A stretch of DNA of 64,000 nucleotides. It comes from Hericium rajendrae (Eukaryota; Basidiomycota; Agaricomycetes; Russulales; Hericiaceae). The notes below the pieces were generated by a model, which saw only the letters and a program-made list of their open reading frames with translations, had not been told where the DNA came from and did no database searches. This document shows, in pieces, positions 33,048-47,201 of this stretch. Made by a program: the position numbers and the translations under genes. The stretch is from assembly GCA_033439255.1 (NCBI GenBank), contig CM065879.1, forward strand, positions 910,501 through 974,500, given 5' to 3'. Every line of letters starts with the position of its first letter. The stretch's first letter is position 1.

Positions 33048-34845
33048 TCACGATTGCTCCGCAATAACCACCTTCTTCCTCTCTGCCTTCGGCTTGCTCT
33101 CGCCGGCCCTCGTGTGCTTTCTCCTGCGCTCTTCCTTGACGCGAGCGGCTTCCACCCCAGTCCGCTTGAGCTCTCCTGCTTTGTAGACAGGTTTTGGTAT
33201 ATGGCGGCTCCTGAACAGCGACAGGCGTGAGTAGACAATCGTGATGAATAGATATAAAGGACTGACCGTTGTACTTTGCCGACCTGGGCGTCCGTCTTCC
33301 ATCGCTCCTTGAGACTCTCGCGGTATTCGATCGCGGCACGTTCTCTCGCGGTGACAATACCCAGCTTCTCCGACGCGTTCGCCTTCCATACGCGCACGTT
33401 TCCGTCGTCCGATCCCGACAGCACGAACCGGGCATCCGCCGAGAACGCAGTCGACAATACCCTGGATAATGTGACATTAGCTGGCTTCTCGCTGGATTGT
33501 GCTAGACGGAGCTTACCTCTGCATTCGTTTTGTGTGGTAGACCTCGGGGTGCGTCCCCTGCCCTTCTTTCCAGATCCGCACCGTTCGATCCCAACCGCCG
33601 CTCACGAACTCCGTGCCAGTGGGACTCCAGTCACAGCTCATGACAGCTGCCACATGGGCCTTGTATATTTGTGTAGGCGCCGATAACGAGCGAATGTCGA
33701 ATGTATAGAGATTGTGGTCTTCTGATGCGAGAAGGATGGATGTGGGGAAGGTAGGCGACCATGATAGCGAGTTGGCTCTCATCTGCGAGGTTCAAGTTCA
33801 GACCCAATTGTGGACAAGAGGTAGCTGGACCTCACCTGCATGACGACTCGCCTCTCCGCCTTTCCAGTACGGATATCGTAAAGAATGAATGTACGGTCAG
33901 AGCCTATTGAAGCCAAAACCGACGACTCCGACAAGTTGAATCTGACGTGGCTGACGGACTCCGTAGAGGTGGGGAATGTAAGATTGGAGACGGGCGCGCT
34001 CCTTGGGGACAATGAGAGCTGAAATTTGTAAAGAGTGTGAAGAACACGTACTTCGTTTCGTCCCATATTTGTACGATATTAGAAGCCGTGGCAAAAAGGG
34101 GATCAGTGCGATGGTGGTCTATCGAGCTGCGCAACAACAATCAGCATTGCAATACAATAACTCGCAAGAAGACGATCTCACTTGAACGCAGTTTTTCCCG
34201 GAAACACACTGAGTGGTTTCCGCTGTAAAATCTTCAGCACACCTTTCCGACAGCATAAGAAGTATCCCCATACCTCAGACGGACCAGCGACCATCGATTC
34301 ATCCAGCTCCGACGCCGGGCGCATGTCCCACATCTTGACATTGCGATCCACACCACAACTTAGCACGCGATGCTCGTCCGCGAAACACAGCCCCGACACC
34401 TTGCCCTTATGCGCGCCCGTCACCCTCGCCACATGCGTCCTCCTCGCAAGATTGTGCAAAATGATATCTACACACGCGATCAGACATGGAGCCCGCTACC
34501 ATACAGGGGAGAGAGAATGCGCACCTCCGTCCCAGCTCCCGCTCACGACGTCCGTGACGGACTCGGGGCGGCGCTTGAGCACCTCGACGGCGTCGACGTG
34601 GCCCTCGAGCGCCGCGACGAATGGCTTCGCGAACATGCGCTCCATCTTCGCGGCGTTGAGAGCGCGGGTGCGTTCGCGCGCGCGCGCGAAGGGGTGCATC
34701 AGCGGGTCGAGGTTGCGCTGCGTCGGCGTCGGGTCTCCCGGGCGCGCGGGGAGGTGCGTCGAGGGTGCATGTTGCAGCACCGACACTCGCTGTGGATCCG
34801 TCTGGATGTGTGTGCGGGGAGAAGAATGGAAGTGCGTACCACCAT
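33048..34845 (-). CDS. SOF1: U3 snoRNP WD40 protein Sof1 / DCAF13
   Basis: Nine exons, from a 6-nt first exon (ATG GTG, 34845-34840) to 33210-33048, total 1,371 nt, 456 aa. The N-terminal signature HPFARARERTRALNAAKMERMF is followed by WD repeats ending GSWDGG, CGVDRNVKMWD, IVQIWD, IGSDRTFILYD, LYTFDIR, SGGWDRTVRIW and SGSDDGNVRVW. The C-terminal Sof1 domain (about residues 395-456) has SRHIPKPVYKA and the basic RRRKHTRAG stretch. Sof1 acts in the small-subunit processome in the nucleolus for 18S rRNA maturation; the metazoan homologue is also a CUL4 adaptor. The mini-exon start was chosen because it restores a typical N-terminus and a proper intron; a longer upstream reading frame has no homology I recognise. 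Confidence 0.94.
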
Positions 34846-35190
34846 GATGTACCGTTTTAGGGGGGTCAAATTGCTTGCCGGCTCTGCGCTTTCTGGACGG
34901 TAAATCTACTCGAGTGCAAGACGCGCGGAATAAATGCCTGCTTGGGTGGTTTTTGACGCAGTCAGACGTCTGGATGAGAGGGGGCCTTGAAGGAGGCGGA
35001 AATGGCAGAAAGCGAGTATTTTGAGGCACGTGATGTGAAATTTCCGGGCGCGTCGCGCCTCTGGCTGAGGCGCGCGACTCGTTCGTTCAGATGCTAACTT
35101 ATGTCGACAACAAAATGCTTCTTGTTCTACAAAACGTTCCGTACATATACTTGACTCCCAGTCTATCTTAAAATACGGGCATTCCTTTGC

Positions 35191-36458
35191 CTAGGCCTTC
35201 TGCGCCCAAGCGAAATAGAACGGCAAGACCGACTTCCGGCTTGGGTCGTTCATCTCCGCCTTCCACGCCTCCTGCAGCTCCTTCGTAAAGCCTGCCGCCC
35301 TCAGCTCAGGCGTGATATCCGTATCCCCCAGCGCCTTGATAACATTGATTCTGTGTACCCGCGAGAATGCCGCCAGGGGATCATCCCCTGCAGGTGCCAT
35401 CAACCTCGGCCATACTATCCAATGCAGCCCAAGCCGAGAGACGCACCTTCTGGCACGGGGTTCAAGCATACATATGGCTTGTGCGTGTGCACAGAGCGGA
35501 ACGCGTGCGACTCCTCGAGGATCTGCGCCATGTGCTCGCTGAAGTACGGATCGAGGCCGCGCGAGACCATCCAGTTGTAGCGCACGCGGCGGAACTCGTG
35601 CTGTGCGGGACCGGAGGATTCATCGTACGTCGGCATGCTAAGGTCCTCGAGCAGAAGCCACCCGCCTGATTTCAGGAGTTCGGTGACGCGGCGGATGACA
35701 TTCGGCGGGTTGGGCAGCTGGAGGCGGGTTAGCGCTATGGGAATTGGGAATGGGAGGGATGGGAGGAAGATTGGCGTACGTGGAAGAGAACGAGGCGGAT
35801 GTGGATGACGTCGAAGGACTCGGGGTCGAAGGGGAAGGGATCCATGATGTTGAGCTTGTGGAACTTCAGGTTCGACGGGAGCGGGCTGGGACGAGTTAGT
35901 ATTGGTTCCTCCGCAGGTTGGTACAGGAGTGTGGGCCACGAACCGAGGAGGTAGATCTGTCTTGTCAGCGGCGATGACCTCTGCTTCGGGGTATGTTGAA
36001 GCAGCATGTATGGCCCTGGAGACGAGCATCAGCTTGCGAAGCGAAAACATAGCAAGGTCAGTCCCGCACCAAGCACCAGAACCTGATCTATGATCGACGA
36101 TAGGCATTAAATTCCATCAGGCGGGTTCATTAACTGGAAATTAGGACGGTATACCCCAATTCGAGTATCCTTCGCGGGTTCTCAAAGGGCGCGAAAGTCA
36201 AATTATCCCCTGTGTATCGACAGACACCTTCATGGAGCTCGTCAAGGCTGGAGATAGGCTCCGACGTTAGGAAGAGAGATCCGAAAAAGAAGCCAAAAAT
36301 ATACTCACCGTTTCCATTCGGATTGCCAGTCATGGATCTGTGAGTGATAGAGTTGACGGCTGTCCAGCAGGAGATGTCAGACCTGGACTCACCTTAAACA
36401 TGTATGGCGCCGCCTCGGTGCCATTGCTGCTCAGCTGCGTCGTAGTCGCAGCCGGCAT
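35191..36458 (-). CDS. SAM-dependent methyltransferase, class I
   Basis: Eight exons (36458-36393, 36337-36309, 36247-36155, 36087-36070, 36015-35944, 35885-35780, 35717-35447, 35414-35191) sum to 879 nt, 292 aa. Motif I, ILELGSGSGAW (about residues 59-69), is created across an 18-nt micro-exon. Motif II is EVIAADKT; the acidic-aromatic motif FDVIHIRLVLFH and post-motif LKSGGWLLLEDL follow. The C-terminus, LPFYFAWAQKA, resembles the FAWARK ending of related fungal enzymes. This group is usually annotated as a generic S-adenosylmethionine-dependent methyltransferase, similar to the LaeA/UMTA type; substrate unknown. It is transcribed in the same direction as SOF1 and RTF1 but is not part of a shared pathway that I can see. 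Confidence 0.86.
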
Positions 36459-38971
36459 AGCTGCAAACGCCAGTAGAAACAACTGATCAAAAATGGGATG
36501 GTCCGCACCCGCTTTTATGGGGAGACAACTTCATCAAGGTAGTGGGCCTAGCCGGGCACGTCACCCTCGCGTGCCGTAGACCAGATCACAATGAAGCCGC
36601 GCGCTGTATTCAGAAAACATCCTTCTGGCAAGCCCGCAGCGTGCGGAACAGCGTTTCCGCAGATGCCCCTGAGAAAGAGTCACACGGACGGCCCCAGTGA
36701 TATTGCTGAGTTTCGAATCCTGATGAACGTTCGCCCTTTCCCGCCGGTATCAGAAACTCACCTGTCAGTTTGCTGTTGAGATGGATGGGCAGCGGCTACC
36801 ACACGAGCGCCGATCAAGGTACAAAGTACATTCATGATTCTATCCGTGCACTTGATTGAGCGTGAGTGCTCGGATGGCAGATCTGTGGGAGGGGTTTGAA
36901 TGGAAGGGGGAAGGAGGGATGGAAGGATGAGGCAAAGTTAGATATCTTAATTTTGGCTTGACTGCACCCAGGATCGACAGGTTCATGGTTCCTTTAATAG
37001 CTGAAGCGCTGACCCTGCAGCGCGCCGAGGAACAAGCTTATTTTAGGAACGACGGCGTTCTGAGAGAGAGAGCGTGCGGTCGTGCGGGAGAACAGGACTA
37101 CTACATACGGTGAACGCTCGACCAGGGAGCGTATGTGTGGAGATAACGCGCCCCGCAAATGATGAAAGTGAGATAACACGGCGACACGGGTCTAGGAACA
37201 TGACGCACAGCGAAACCGTGACCGTGGTGTGTAGGCATCCATTAGAGATGCGAATTTTGTCTGATCACCGGGGGAAAGTCCTCAGATAAGTGCCCTGTAG
37301 AGTTAACAATAAGCAGCTACCAGCATGGATGTGTCCAATGGAAGTGATATATCGCATTTGTAGGTCCGAAGAGTCATGGTATACGTACCGAGCATAAAAA
37401 CGACGGAGGCTGGAGAGGACGTTCTCAGGTTGTATAAAAGATCATTGAAGGCGATGGGGGGAATTGGCTTACGGTCTAAAAAATCAACCTGATTTAACTT
37501 GGTCCGCGAAAGGATTCTGTTTGTGATACACGCCGTGATTCCTGCATCCATTCGCCAAAAGGCCTACGTTGTCTTCGGCAAAGTCAGATCATTCTCATCA
37601 CCTTCACATTCATCTGCTGGATTCTCGACGCCACAGCAACCAGGAACAGCGCTCGTAACCATCCGTCGCCGCCAGACTGAAGCGACACGGCGTGCCGTCA
37701 TAACAAGGCCTCATCTGGACTCATGTTGGCGTACCAGATCTGGCGGCCTGGATGGGAGCTTCACCTCAGAGCATACTCAGAAAATGAAAGTGAGACAAAA
37801 CAAAGAGGAGGACCGCTCGATGTTCTGACGAAAGCGCCATCGATATCTAGCCTTGTATAGGTGGAGAGATTGTATCAGCTGGCAAGGACAGAACAAGGCT
37901 CTTGGACTTGCAAAGTAATGGCGTCAAACCCGGAAGAGGTACCCGTGGAAACGCGCTTGTTTCAATCGCATGGGTGAAATTTTCTGCTAGGTTTTGAGGA
38001 CAGAAGAATAGCTGGCAAGGTACAAGGGATAAGTACGTGTTAATGCATGCTTCTGAGACGGTCCGCAATTCCATTGCACGGTCAGATCTTGGAGCTTCAA
38101 CGGCCGTCGATTCCGTAGTCGGATTAGCCAAGTTCAATATATGTGCTATGAGTTCATAGCAGTTGTAGACCAGTCGATTGCCTGGGATGAAGTGGAGGAA
38201 GGCTCTTAAAAGGGACCGCCAGTGGACCGCCGCGGTTACCTCGCCAGATCAAACGAGGAAAGCGGCAAGCCTGATTTGGTAAGGCTCGTAGCCATGTTCT
38301 CCGAACCGCCAAGATCCTATCGGGCCACAACCCGTCGTCGACGACCGTATCCAAAGTTTCCAAACCCTATCAACTTTTTGGCGTTCGGCCAGCTCAACCC
38401 GGTACGGTCATAGAAGGCTAAGTGCCACGGGTAAGCATGGGTAAGCAGACAAATATATTTTTCGAGGTAAGTGTGGACATCGTCGGCCTCGCAGCAGCCT
38501 GCGCCCCAGGGCCTGCGGAAATTGCGCCGAGTCGGAACACCCTCAGGAGAGCAGCGGCCGCCTCGAGTGAGAGCATGTCCACATGGTGTCTCACGAAGGT
38601 CTACAGCAGATTACCCAGCACTGACCTCAAAGTTACAGGCCAAAGCCGCCCTGGCCATGGCATCTCGCGTGGTGACGGTAAGCGGTCTTGTTCTCTTCAA
38701 CACGCAGATTTCCCAGATTGCTTCCGTCTTCGCCGATCCCTTGGTCAGGCAAATCAGACGACCCCCTTTACTAGGGCGCCGCTGAGCGGCGCGGTCACTA
38801 GCAAAGGCAATCGGACTGCGACCTGGCCGGCTCTCCGGATGGAATCCGAAACAGATGCGTACGCGCGGATACTCGAGATTGGGACCGCTGCGCGGGGCTG
38901 TTGCCCCGCCGTATAAGATCAGGTCCTGCGCGGGTCGCGGTCGCTGCCTGAAGCGATATCCAACCCCCACT
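36459..38971. other. 2.5-kb gap without a supportable gene
   Basis: Frames of 60-164 codons occur on both strands (for example 37303-37551 minus, 37847-38137 minus, 38422-38916 plus), but none has a recognisable domain, good splice partners or a paralogue in the window. The minus-strand frame near 37303-37551 is mildly hydrophobic. The promoter of the methyltransferase (left) and of the hydrolase (right) must lie here. Confidence 0.45.
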
Positions 38972-40206
38972 ATGTCTCGCGTCGAAGTCATGAAGTATGG
39001 AACGCTGGCCTGCAGTGACACAGGCGCACCCCCAGGGTCTTTAAACTATACCACGATCGTCATGCTGCATGGCTTTACGTGGCATGGAAGTACGACCTGG
39101 CTCTCCGTATTTGTATCCCTCGTTCTCACTGTATCTAATTTCTAGATGTCTTCAAGAATCTCGCGCCTTACGCCAGCAAATACAACCTGCGCTTCATCTT
39201 CGTGAACCGCCGCGACTACCCCGGCTCCGATTCATACGAGCAAGACGAGCGAGATCTGATATCGCCATCCCGGGGCACGACGGCCGCCAGTGTCCGGGCA
39301 TTTCTAGACCACCGCGCCGTCGAGCTCACAGACTCGCTGAAACTCATCATTGCGGACAAGCAGCTCCCCCGCGCACACGGCACGCAAGGTGGCGTCATCC
39401 TCGTCGGGTGGTCTTTCTCCGGCGCCTGGATCCTTTCGTTCCTCGCGCGCATATCCGCCGCGCCACACGAGTTTGACGACCTTCGCCCATACCTGCGCCG
39501 CGTGGTCCTCTACGGTCAGCCCGCATCTTTCTTCCCGCTGCGACGTCGCTGACACTACCGTGCTCCACAGACATACCATACCACGTCTTCGGTTATCCCC
39601 CGCCCTACGAACAGTACCACCCCATGCACGACGCAACACTCGACCCGCTCGAGCGCCCAAAGGCCTTCGCGGCATGGGTCTCCGGCTACTTCCTGCACGG
39701 CGACTCCGAGAGCGAGCTCGAGCTCAAGCGCCCACTCGAGGACCCGTTGTCCACAATCCTCACCATCTCCGACGCGGACCGCAGCGAGTGCCTCTTCTTC
39801 GGGCCGGGCGACCCGGGCGGATCGGATGTCGCGCTCATGGACGAGGGCACGCGGCACGGCGTGTACGCGCGGCTGAAGGACGACGCGTTTTTCCTGCCCG
39901 GCGAGGAGCGGGGCGCGTGGGATGAGGTGGAGATCGTGTATCTGTGGTGCGATCGGTCGGTGTGGGAGATGCCGTGGGGGACGTGGGCGCTGCAGGCAGA
40001 GCTGGAGGAAGCGAAGAATGCGGGGAGGCGGATGAGGAATATCAAGATGCGGAGGATGCGCGGGGCGAATCATTTCGTGCGTTGTCAATCTCACTCCTTA
40101 AGCTTGTTTATTTATGTCAATACTACAGGCACATTGGGACCAGCCAGAACGAGTAGTCCGCGCCGTACTCGTTGGCAGCGACATTCCGCAACTGTCCACC
40201 TTATAA
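38972..40206 (+). CDS. Alpha/beta hydrolase fold protein
   Basis: Four exons (38972-39089, 39146-39514, 39571-40076, 40129-40206) give 1,071 nt, 356 aa, all junctions in frame. Signature elements are the oxyanion-hole motif MLHGFTWHG (about residues 30-38), the strand-turn FVNRRDYPGS, the nucleophile elbow VGWSFSG (Ser near 129), and a late HWDQPE in the last exon that can supply the catalytic His. The C-terminal half contains an acidic, Arg-rich helix (RRMRNIKMRRMRG). The family includes esterases, lipases and epoxide hydrolases; substrate cannot be told. It is convergent with the aldo-keto reductase gene, with about 240 bases between their stops. Confidence 0.88.
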
Positions 40207-40445
40207 GTAGTGACTTGATCGAGAGAGGAGGGGATGAAGTTATTCTGTATTATTCGCTCACTTTTTTTGCTCTGCGTCACGTACTCTCACGAACTTACAG
40301 TATTATTTCAAAAGACGACTCGCAGCTGAGGCGATAAACCTGGCATCATCTGTAACACGACTTCTCACAATACAGATTGTTACGCGTTTACGTTAATCAT
40401 ATTCCCGCAATCCCCAAGCCAGTCTTCGTCAATTTCCCGCTGAGT

Positions 40446-42128
<1,683 letters not shown>

Positions 42129-43960
42129 GTTGTCCGCTACGAAGGGGGCCTTGGTGTAAGGAGTAGTCTGCCTAGGAAGCAGGAGATGCGTTTTGAAAGA
42201 TAAGCCTCAAGCTTTTATAGTCGCGGAGGCTCCCCGGGCCTGCAAGTGCGCTCTGTCCACTGATCAGCACGTCATATGCTCCCGTCAGCAGGTCGGAAGT
42301 ATTTTTGGGATGCCGCTTACCCACTACAACTTGCTAGGATACTGGCGTCTTCTATAGAGTGCATCAGCTACGATTTCAAGTGAGTACTTGAGCCCTGACA
42401 TAACTTACATGCACCTGCGGCTCCGTTGAAATGGACTCAATGGGTGGGCCGGTGGACATCGTGTGTCCTCGTATGTTTTCGCGGACACCAACATCTGACT
42501 CAGAAATCATATTCCCACCCTTATATTGTTGTCCGTCCCTGGCAGATGTTCAGTGCTCTCAGTGCCCACAGTGCTCACAGTGCTCGGTGAGTCTGCAACT
42601 TGATCGATTATCTCTTCTTGACTGGTACCCGTGATGAGGCTCGCAATCTGGAGCTTGGATCAAGGTGACAGAATGATGGGGGAAGTTCGCTCACCTCAGG
42701 AGACGACAATGGCTGCATTACCAGGAAACGACGTCGACGTGGCTAAGGACGATGGCGGAGAACAGTGGGCGCCTGTTTCCTCCCACTATGCTGCCATTGT
42801 CGGATTGTCGAGTTGTCCATATTATTACGTGTGATATCTTCAGGGCTGGCAGGGGCGGGCGCCGTCTCTCATTCGTGTCCATTCCTCGGTGCTCAGTCCT
42901 GTGTCGATGCCAGGCCCCAAACATAGACCACGATCATGTGTACCCACCTGGAAGCATGTAGAATGGTTAGTACAATCCTCTGCATTCCCACAGCCCGTTC
43001 GTAATCGCCTTCATCGGCTGTTCGACGTGACAGGCATCGCTTCAACTTCTTGAATTAGTGACGCTTCCGCACTCCTTGCAAGAGTCTTCTCTTTCAATGT
43101 CGTCCGTCGACATGAAGCCTCAGGCACAAGCTCTATACGGACACTGGCCTGATCAAGAGGCCACTTTGATTAGATCAAATCTGTCGAGGCGTTCGCCGTA
43201 TGAGTCGTAGAAACATCGGCGTAGGATTGAATGGAGATGGCCTCTCAGCTCCACCAGGGGGCAATTCCGATTTCCGAATCGGACTGCCTTACGGACAGGT
43301 CTCGTTGAAGATTGACATTGGAGGTGCGCCCAATGGTCGTATGACACATACCAGTGCTTGATCGTTATTTGCAGCAGGTACTCGAGGCCGACGACGTGTC
43401 TAATTTCGATTTCGTTCTGCACCCGCTGGACTTTTGTGTCTATGGCCTTCATCCATCGCGGTATGTGCGTGATGTTGATTACGCTCGTAGGTGCGATCTC
43501 CTTGGGTGATATGCTATTCCAAGCCAACTTGACGCTTCCAGAAGCATTGCCAGAGCCGCTGTGTATCGCGTCTAATAGCAACGGCCAGGTCCCATCTGCC
43601 AGGTATGCCGTCCCACTTCCCTTTGGTCTTCGTCTTTCAATGCTACGCCCCTGTAAGTCCCGTACAATCTTTGATCATCAGATCGCAGGTCTATAGAGGC
43701 GCTTGGATGCGATGGTGAATCTTAATTTTAGGATCCTGCATCAGGCACGTATCTACTCTGCGGCCTATCTTCAAGATTGATTACCTGCTCGCGCCTCGGT
43801 GGTTCCGCGCTTCACTGCGTCAAGCCAGCGATCTCGTTCCGACCGGAAAAGCACTGTCAGCGACCTAGGCCTGGGGCGTCCATCATGGACACCGGTTTGT
43901 TTCCGAGGGCCTTATAAGCCCCGTCCGACTGCAGTCCTCTGGGGGGTCTTCTCACGAGCC
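42129..43960. other. Intergenic with a short tandem repeat and unassigned coding-like segment
   Basis: At 42550-42585 the word CAGTGCTCACAGTGC repeats about four times. Between about 43098 and 43700 both strands carry frames of 110-142 codons; a plus-strand reading (starting MSSVDMKPQAQ near 43098) is interrupted by stops, and no domain is recognised. It could be a decayed gene. The right part must contain the promoter of the DUF6534-type gene. Confidence 0.4.
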
Positions 43961-45957
43961 ATGCCCGCTCTCATTCCTGTCGACAACTCGTTAGGTGCTC
44001 TCGAGATCGGCGGTATTGTCGCGACTGCGTGAGTCCACCAGTGTTCTTTCTAGCTGCTATGATTCTAGACAATAAATGTGCATACAGGATATGGGGTATA
44101 ACATGCATGCAAGTGTATATGTATTACACGGAACATTGTGGCCGCGATGGAGCTATGTTGAAGAGTTATGTAGGTCTATATCTTTGTCACACTCGGTCCG
44201 TTAATTCTGACGTGAATATCGTAGGTCGCCCTTCTCATGTAGGTAACCTGTCTCATCCGCCAGAATATGCGCTCACTACAGTACAGGGTAATTGACACGT
44301 TTCACGCTGGCTTAATTGCTGCATTCCTGTATCATTACACCGTCACAAACTTCGGAGATTACAACGTGCTTGCTCGGGATTCATGGTGAGCATTGTGGTT
44401 CATACCTTGTCATTGGTCAAGTCATCCCTGACTGTAAAATTCAGGATGTTTTTGGTGAGTATCATCGCATGGCTCCGGATGCAGCATTCTTATTTTTCCC
44501 ATTCCAGGTCCAAATCGCCATCGGAGTAAGTCCCACTAGTTTCGAGATATAGTCGAGTCTCACTCGCCGGGTTACCATTCGCCGGGTTATTAGGCTCTTC
44601 TGAGCCTGTGTGTGCAATAGTCAGTACACTGTCCTTCTTACCGCGACAAAACTTCTTATATCAGCCGATATTCAGCTTTTATGCGTATCGCATCTACAAC
44701 CGTGCGTCTCTCGTCTTGCCTCATTTTTATGTTCTGACTATCGGCTTATTCAAGTATGCGGCAAGAAGCGGTGGATACCGTTGCTCGTCGTGCGTACTGT
44801 TCTTAATATCTGTCGTTTGAATGCTAAAATTTCCAAATGACCACTCGCAGTGCTTCTTCAGTGTTGCACAGCTATGTTCGTTTCCTATCCTATCACCTTA
44901 ATAAAGAATGCTCACACGACGCCTTATAGCTATGGCAACCGGTGACGATCCCGCCTCCTTGTGAACGCCCGATTACTAAATCAGCCTTGTCATGACGCGT
45001 AGCATTTGTCGTCCAATCGTAAGCATGGCCAACATCGATCATTGCGATGAGTTTTTGACACAATATTGCAGGTTCAAAGCAGTCTACTTCGCGAACTCGT
45101 CATCCGTCACTGTTGAGTACTTTTTATCTGGACTCTCTCTCCGGAGACTAATGGCTGCTTCACGACAGCCTTACGCAACGGGCGCGCTATCCTTGCACAT
45201 CACATGTGACGCTACTATCACAACCGCGATGGTATATTATCTTCTGAAAAACCGTGGGGGGACTGGCGTCCGCAGGTCGGAGTTGTTTTTGCTCAGAGTG
45301 AAGCATGAAGTAACGTGCACCGCTTGCGACTTACAGGACACGTAAGATGGTCACCGTTCTCATGGCGTATGCCCTGAATACTGGTGCGTGGCTTGTTGAG
45401 ATTCCCGAAATGGTGATGATCTAATGATCCTCAGGCCTTTTGACAACGTATCTCTTATTCCCTTGCTCGTTAAGATTTTCGAAGCTCATGGAGTTTGCAG
45501 GACGTGCAACATTGCTTGTTTAATCGCTGTAAGTCCTTCGACATTGTTTATATCCGCGTCTGGTTGATTGTTGCGTCAATTATATAGTGGGTATCTGCAA
45601 CGGACACGCTCATATTCGCGCCTTTTTTCTTCGTCTATGTCAAGCGTGAGTGGGGTTTTCTGTATAGCCATGATGCTAAAAAGCTAATTCTCTCGCCAGT
45701 CTACTCGTGCTCGTTCATGGCCATGTAAGCTTATTTCTCAAGGCATTATAATTTTGTTGCTAACTCCTTTCGCATTCAGTCTCAACTCTCGGGACTATAT
45801 CAGAGGCGGGTTGACCGGCGCCAGCGAGGTGATCACATTTTCACAGCTAGGATCAAATTCGATGCGCAATGCAGCATTTATGAATGGCAGAGCCGACGAC
45901 GAGCTGACGAAGGATCCCATTGACATTCACATCGCGAGCGAAGTGATCCATACATAG
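43961..45957 (+). CDS. Membrane protein of the DUF6534 type
   Basis: The first exon encodes MPALIPVDNSLGALEIGGIV, the classic N-terminus of a large basidiomycete family in which LGALxIG begins helix 1. Following segments fit in order: WGITCMQVYMYY, VIDTFHAGLIAAFLYHYTVTNFG, FYAYRIYN, then the DUF6534 core near 45205-45480 (TTAMVYYLLKNRGGTGVRR, then MVTVLMAYALNTGLLTT) and the terminal LNSRDYIRGGL with a short polar tail ending at 45957. The family is predicted to have seven helices, function unknown. At least eight introns are needed, and the middle (44430-45000) is hard to splice cleanly, so exons there are uncertain and the gene may be damaged. Confidence 0.65.
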
Positions 45958-47201
45958 GCTTCGTCAGCTCTGGGCGACTCGATTTCAAGGACAGTCTTCT
46001 TTACTTATTTGTCGTCCTTTCTACCTCTTGAGGGCTATTTATTTTTTGTATTATGGTGTTCGGTGATCTGAGAGTGTCACAATTAACAGGCCAGCACTGT
46101 GAGCGTATCGTTAACCAAGAATAGCACCCTGACTACAGGAACTGTCTGATTAGGTGCGAACCACCGTTATTTCTTCTTTTCCCCACACCATCCTGAAGAC
46201 GTGATGAGATGGGCGCGGATCCGAAATGACACTAACAAAGCTTCTCGAGAAAGCAATGTACGCTCCGACTCGGAGTTCCTGCCTTTCATTTGATGCGATC
46301 TTTCGAGTCAGTGCGGATTCACATGGAGCCTTCGACTGTTCCCACCTCGAACATCCCACTCAATATGCCTCAGAAGGGCGGCAGCGGCCATTATCGACCG
46401 CTATCCCAGCGATAGGCCTGTGTGCCGCGTCGTTAGGGTAATGACACGCTGATCTCTGTGTTAGGGCAGAAGTGCGGCCGGATTGTGCCTCCATAACGTG
46501 GAAGAATTAGAGACGAGCAAATCGACGCTTTCCATATCGACGCAGCGAGGCAGGGGTCTTCGAAGGATGTCTAGTTCATCTTGAGCTATCCATCTTTCAA
46601 TCGTGGATATGCCGCTTGGCCTGGATCGTAATTAATTAGTGGGAGTCGCGGCGTTGAGGTGCTGGGAAGCAGTCTCGTTAGAGCGAAGCGAGCAAAAAAT
46701 TCGATAGAACCTTGGGCTTTCTTTTACAACCGTCTAAATTTAGCATGAAATCATTACGATTCGCTGATCATGGGGTTAGTATTGAAGCTACAGTACACGA
46801 TACTCCATATACATAGTATGGCCATAGCTGTTTACTTGAAGCTAAGTACTGACCCAAGTCACTTCGCGCCGTGTTCGCGGCGCGATGGCACGTGGAGGAG
46901 TTTGGCTTGTGATAAGATTGACCGGCAACCTGCACAGTCCTCGATCGTCTTGTCGCTGCAGGTGAGCGCACGGTCGTTCAGCGCAAGATTTATTGTGTCT
47001 AGACGCGTATTCCTTCACTATTTGGATGTGACAGAAGTGGGCAGGTTGTTTCATTCGAGGGCACGACATCTTGCTCGTGGATATACCCCACCATCGTGCA
47101 GCGAAAGAGCTAGTGACGACCATTGCTTTCGGCGGCATCATCGGTGAGTAAGTTGTCGGGCTTATATACGTGGCCGAACTGATCTGCAAGCAGCACCTTG
47201 C
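45958..47201. other. Intergenic, no gene recognised
   Basis: This 1.2-kb gap is relatively AT-rich around 46600-46800. Short frames are present, but none has a domain or a paralogue here. Confidence 0.5.

Noticed and set aside
37303-38137. Possible membrane-protein gene on the minus strand
   Set aside because: Hydrophobic patches only; no start, splice sites or family motif that hold together.
39304-40094. Long minus-strand frames across the alpha/beta hydrolase gene
   Set aside because: They are antisense shadows of a GC-rich exon; the plus strand has motifs, spliced exons and a closing frame.
42550-42585. CRISPR-like or regulatory repeat array
   Set aside because: A short imperfect CAGTGCTC tandem repeat without spacers in a eukaryotic genome; treated as a microsatellite.
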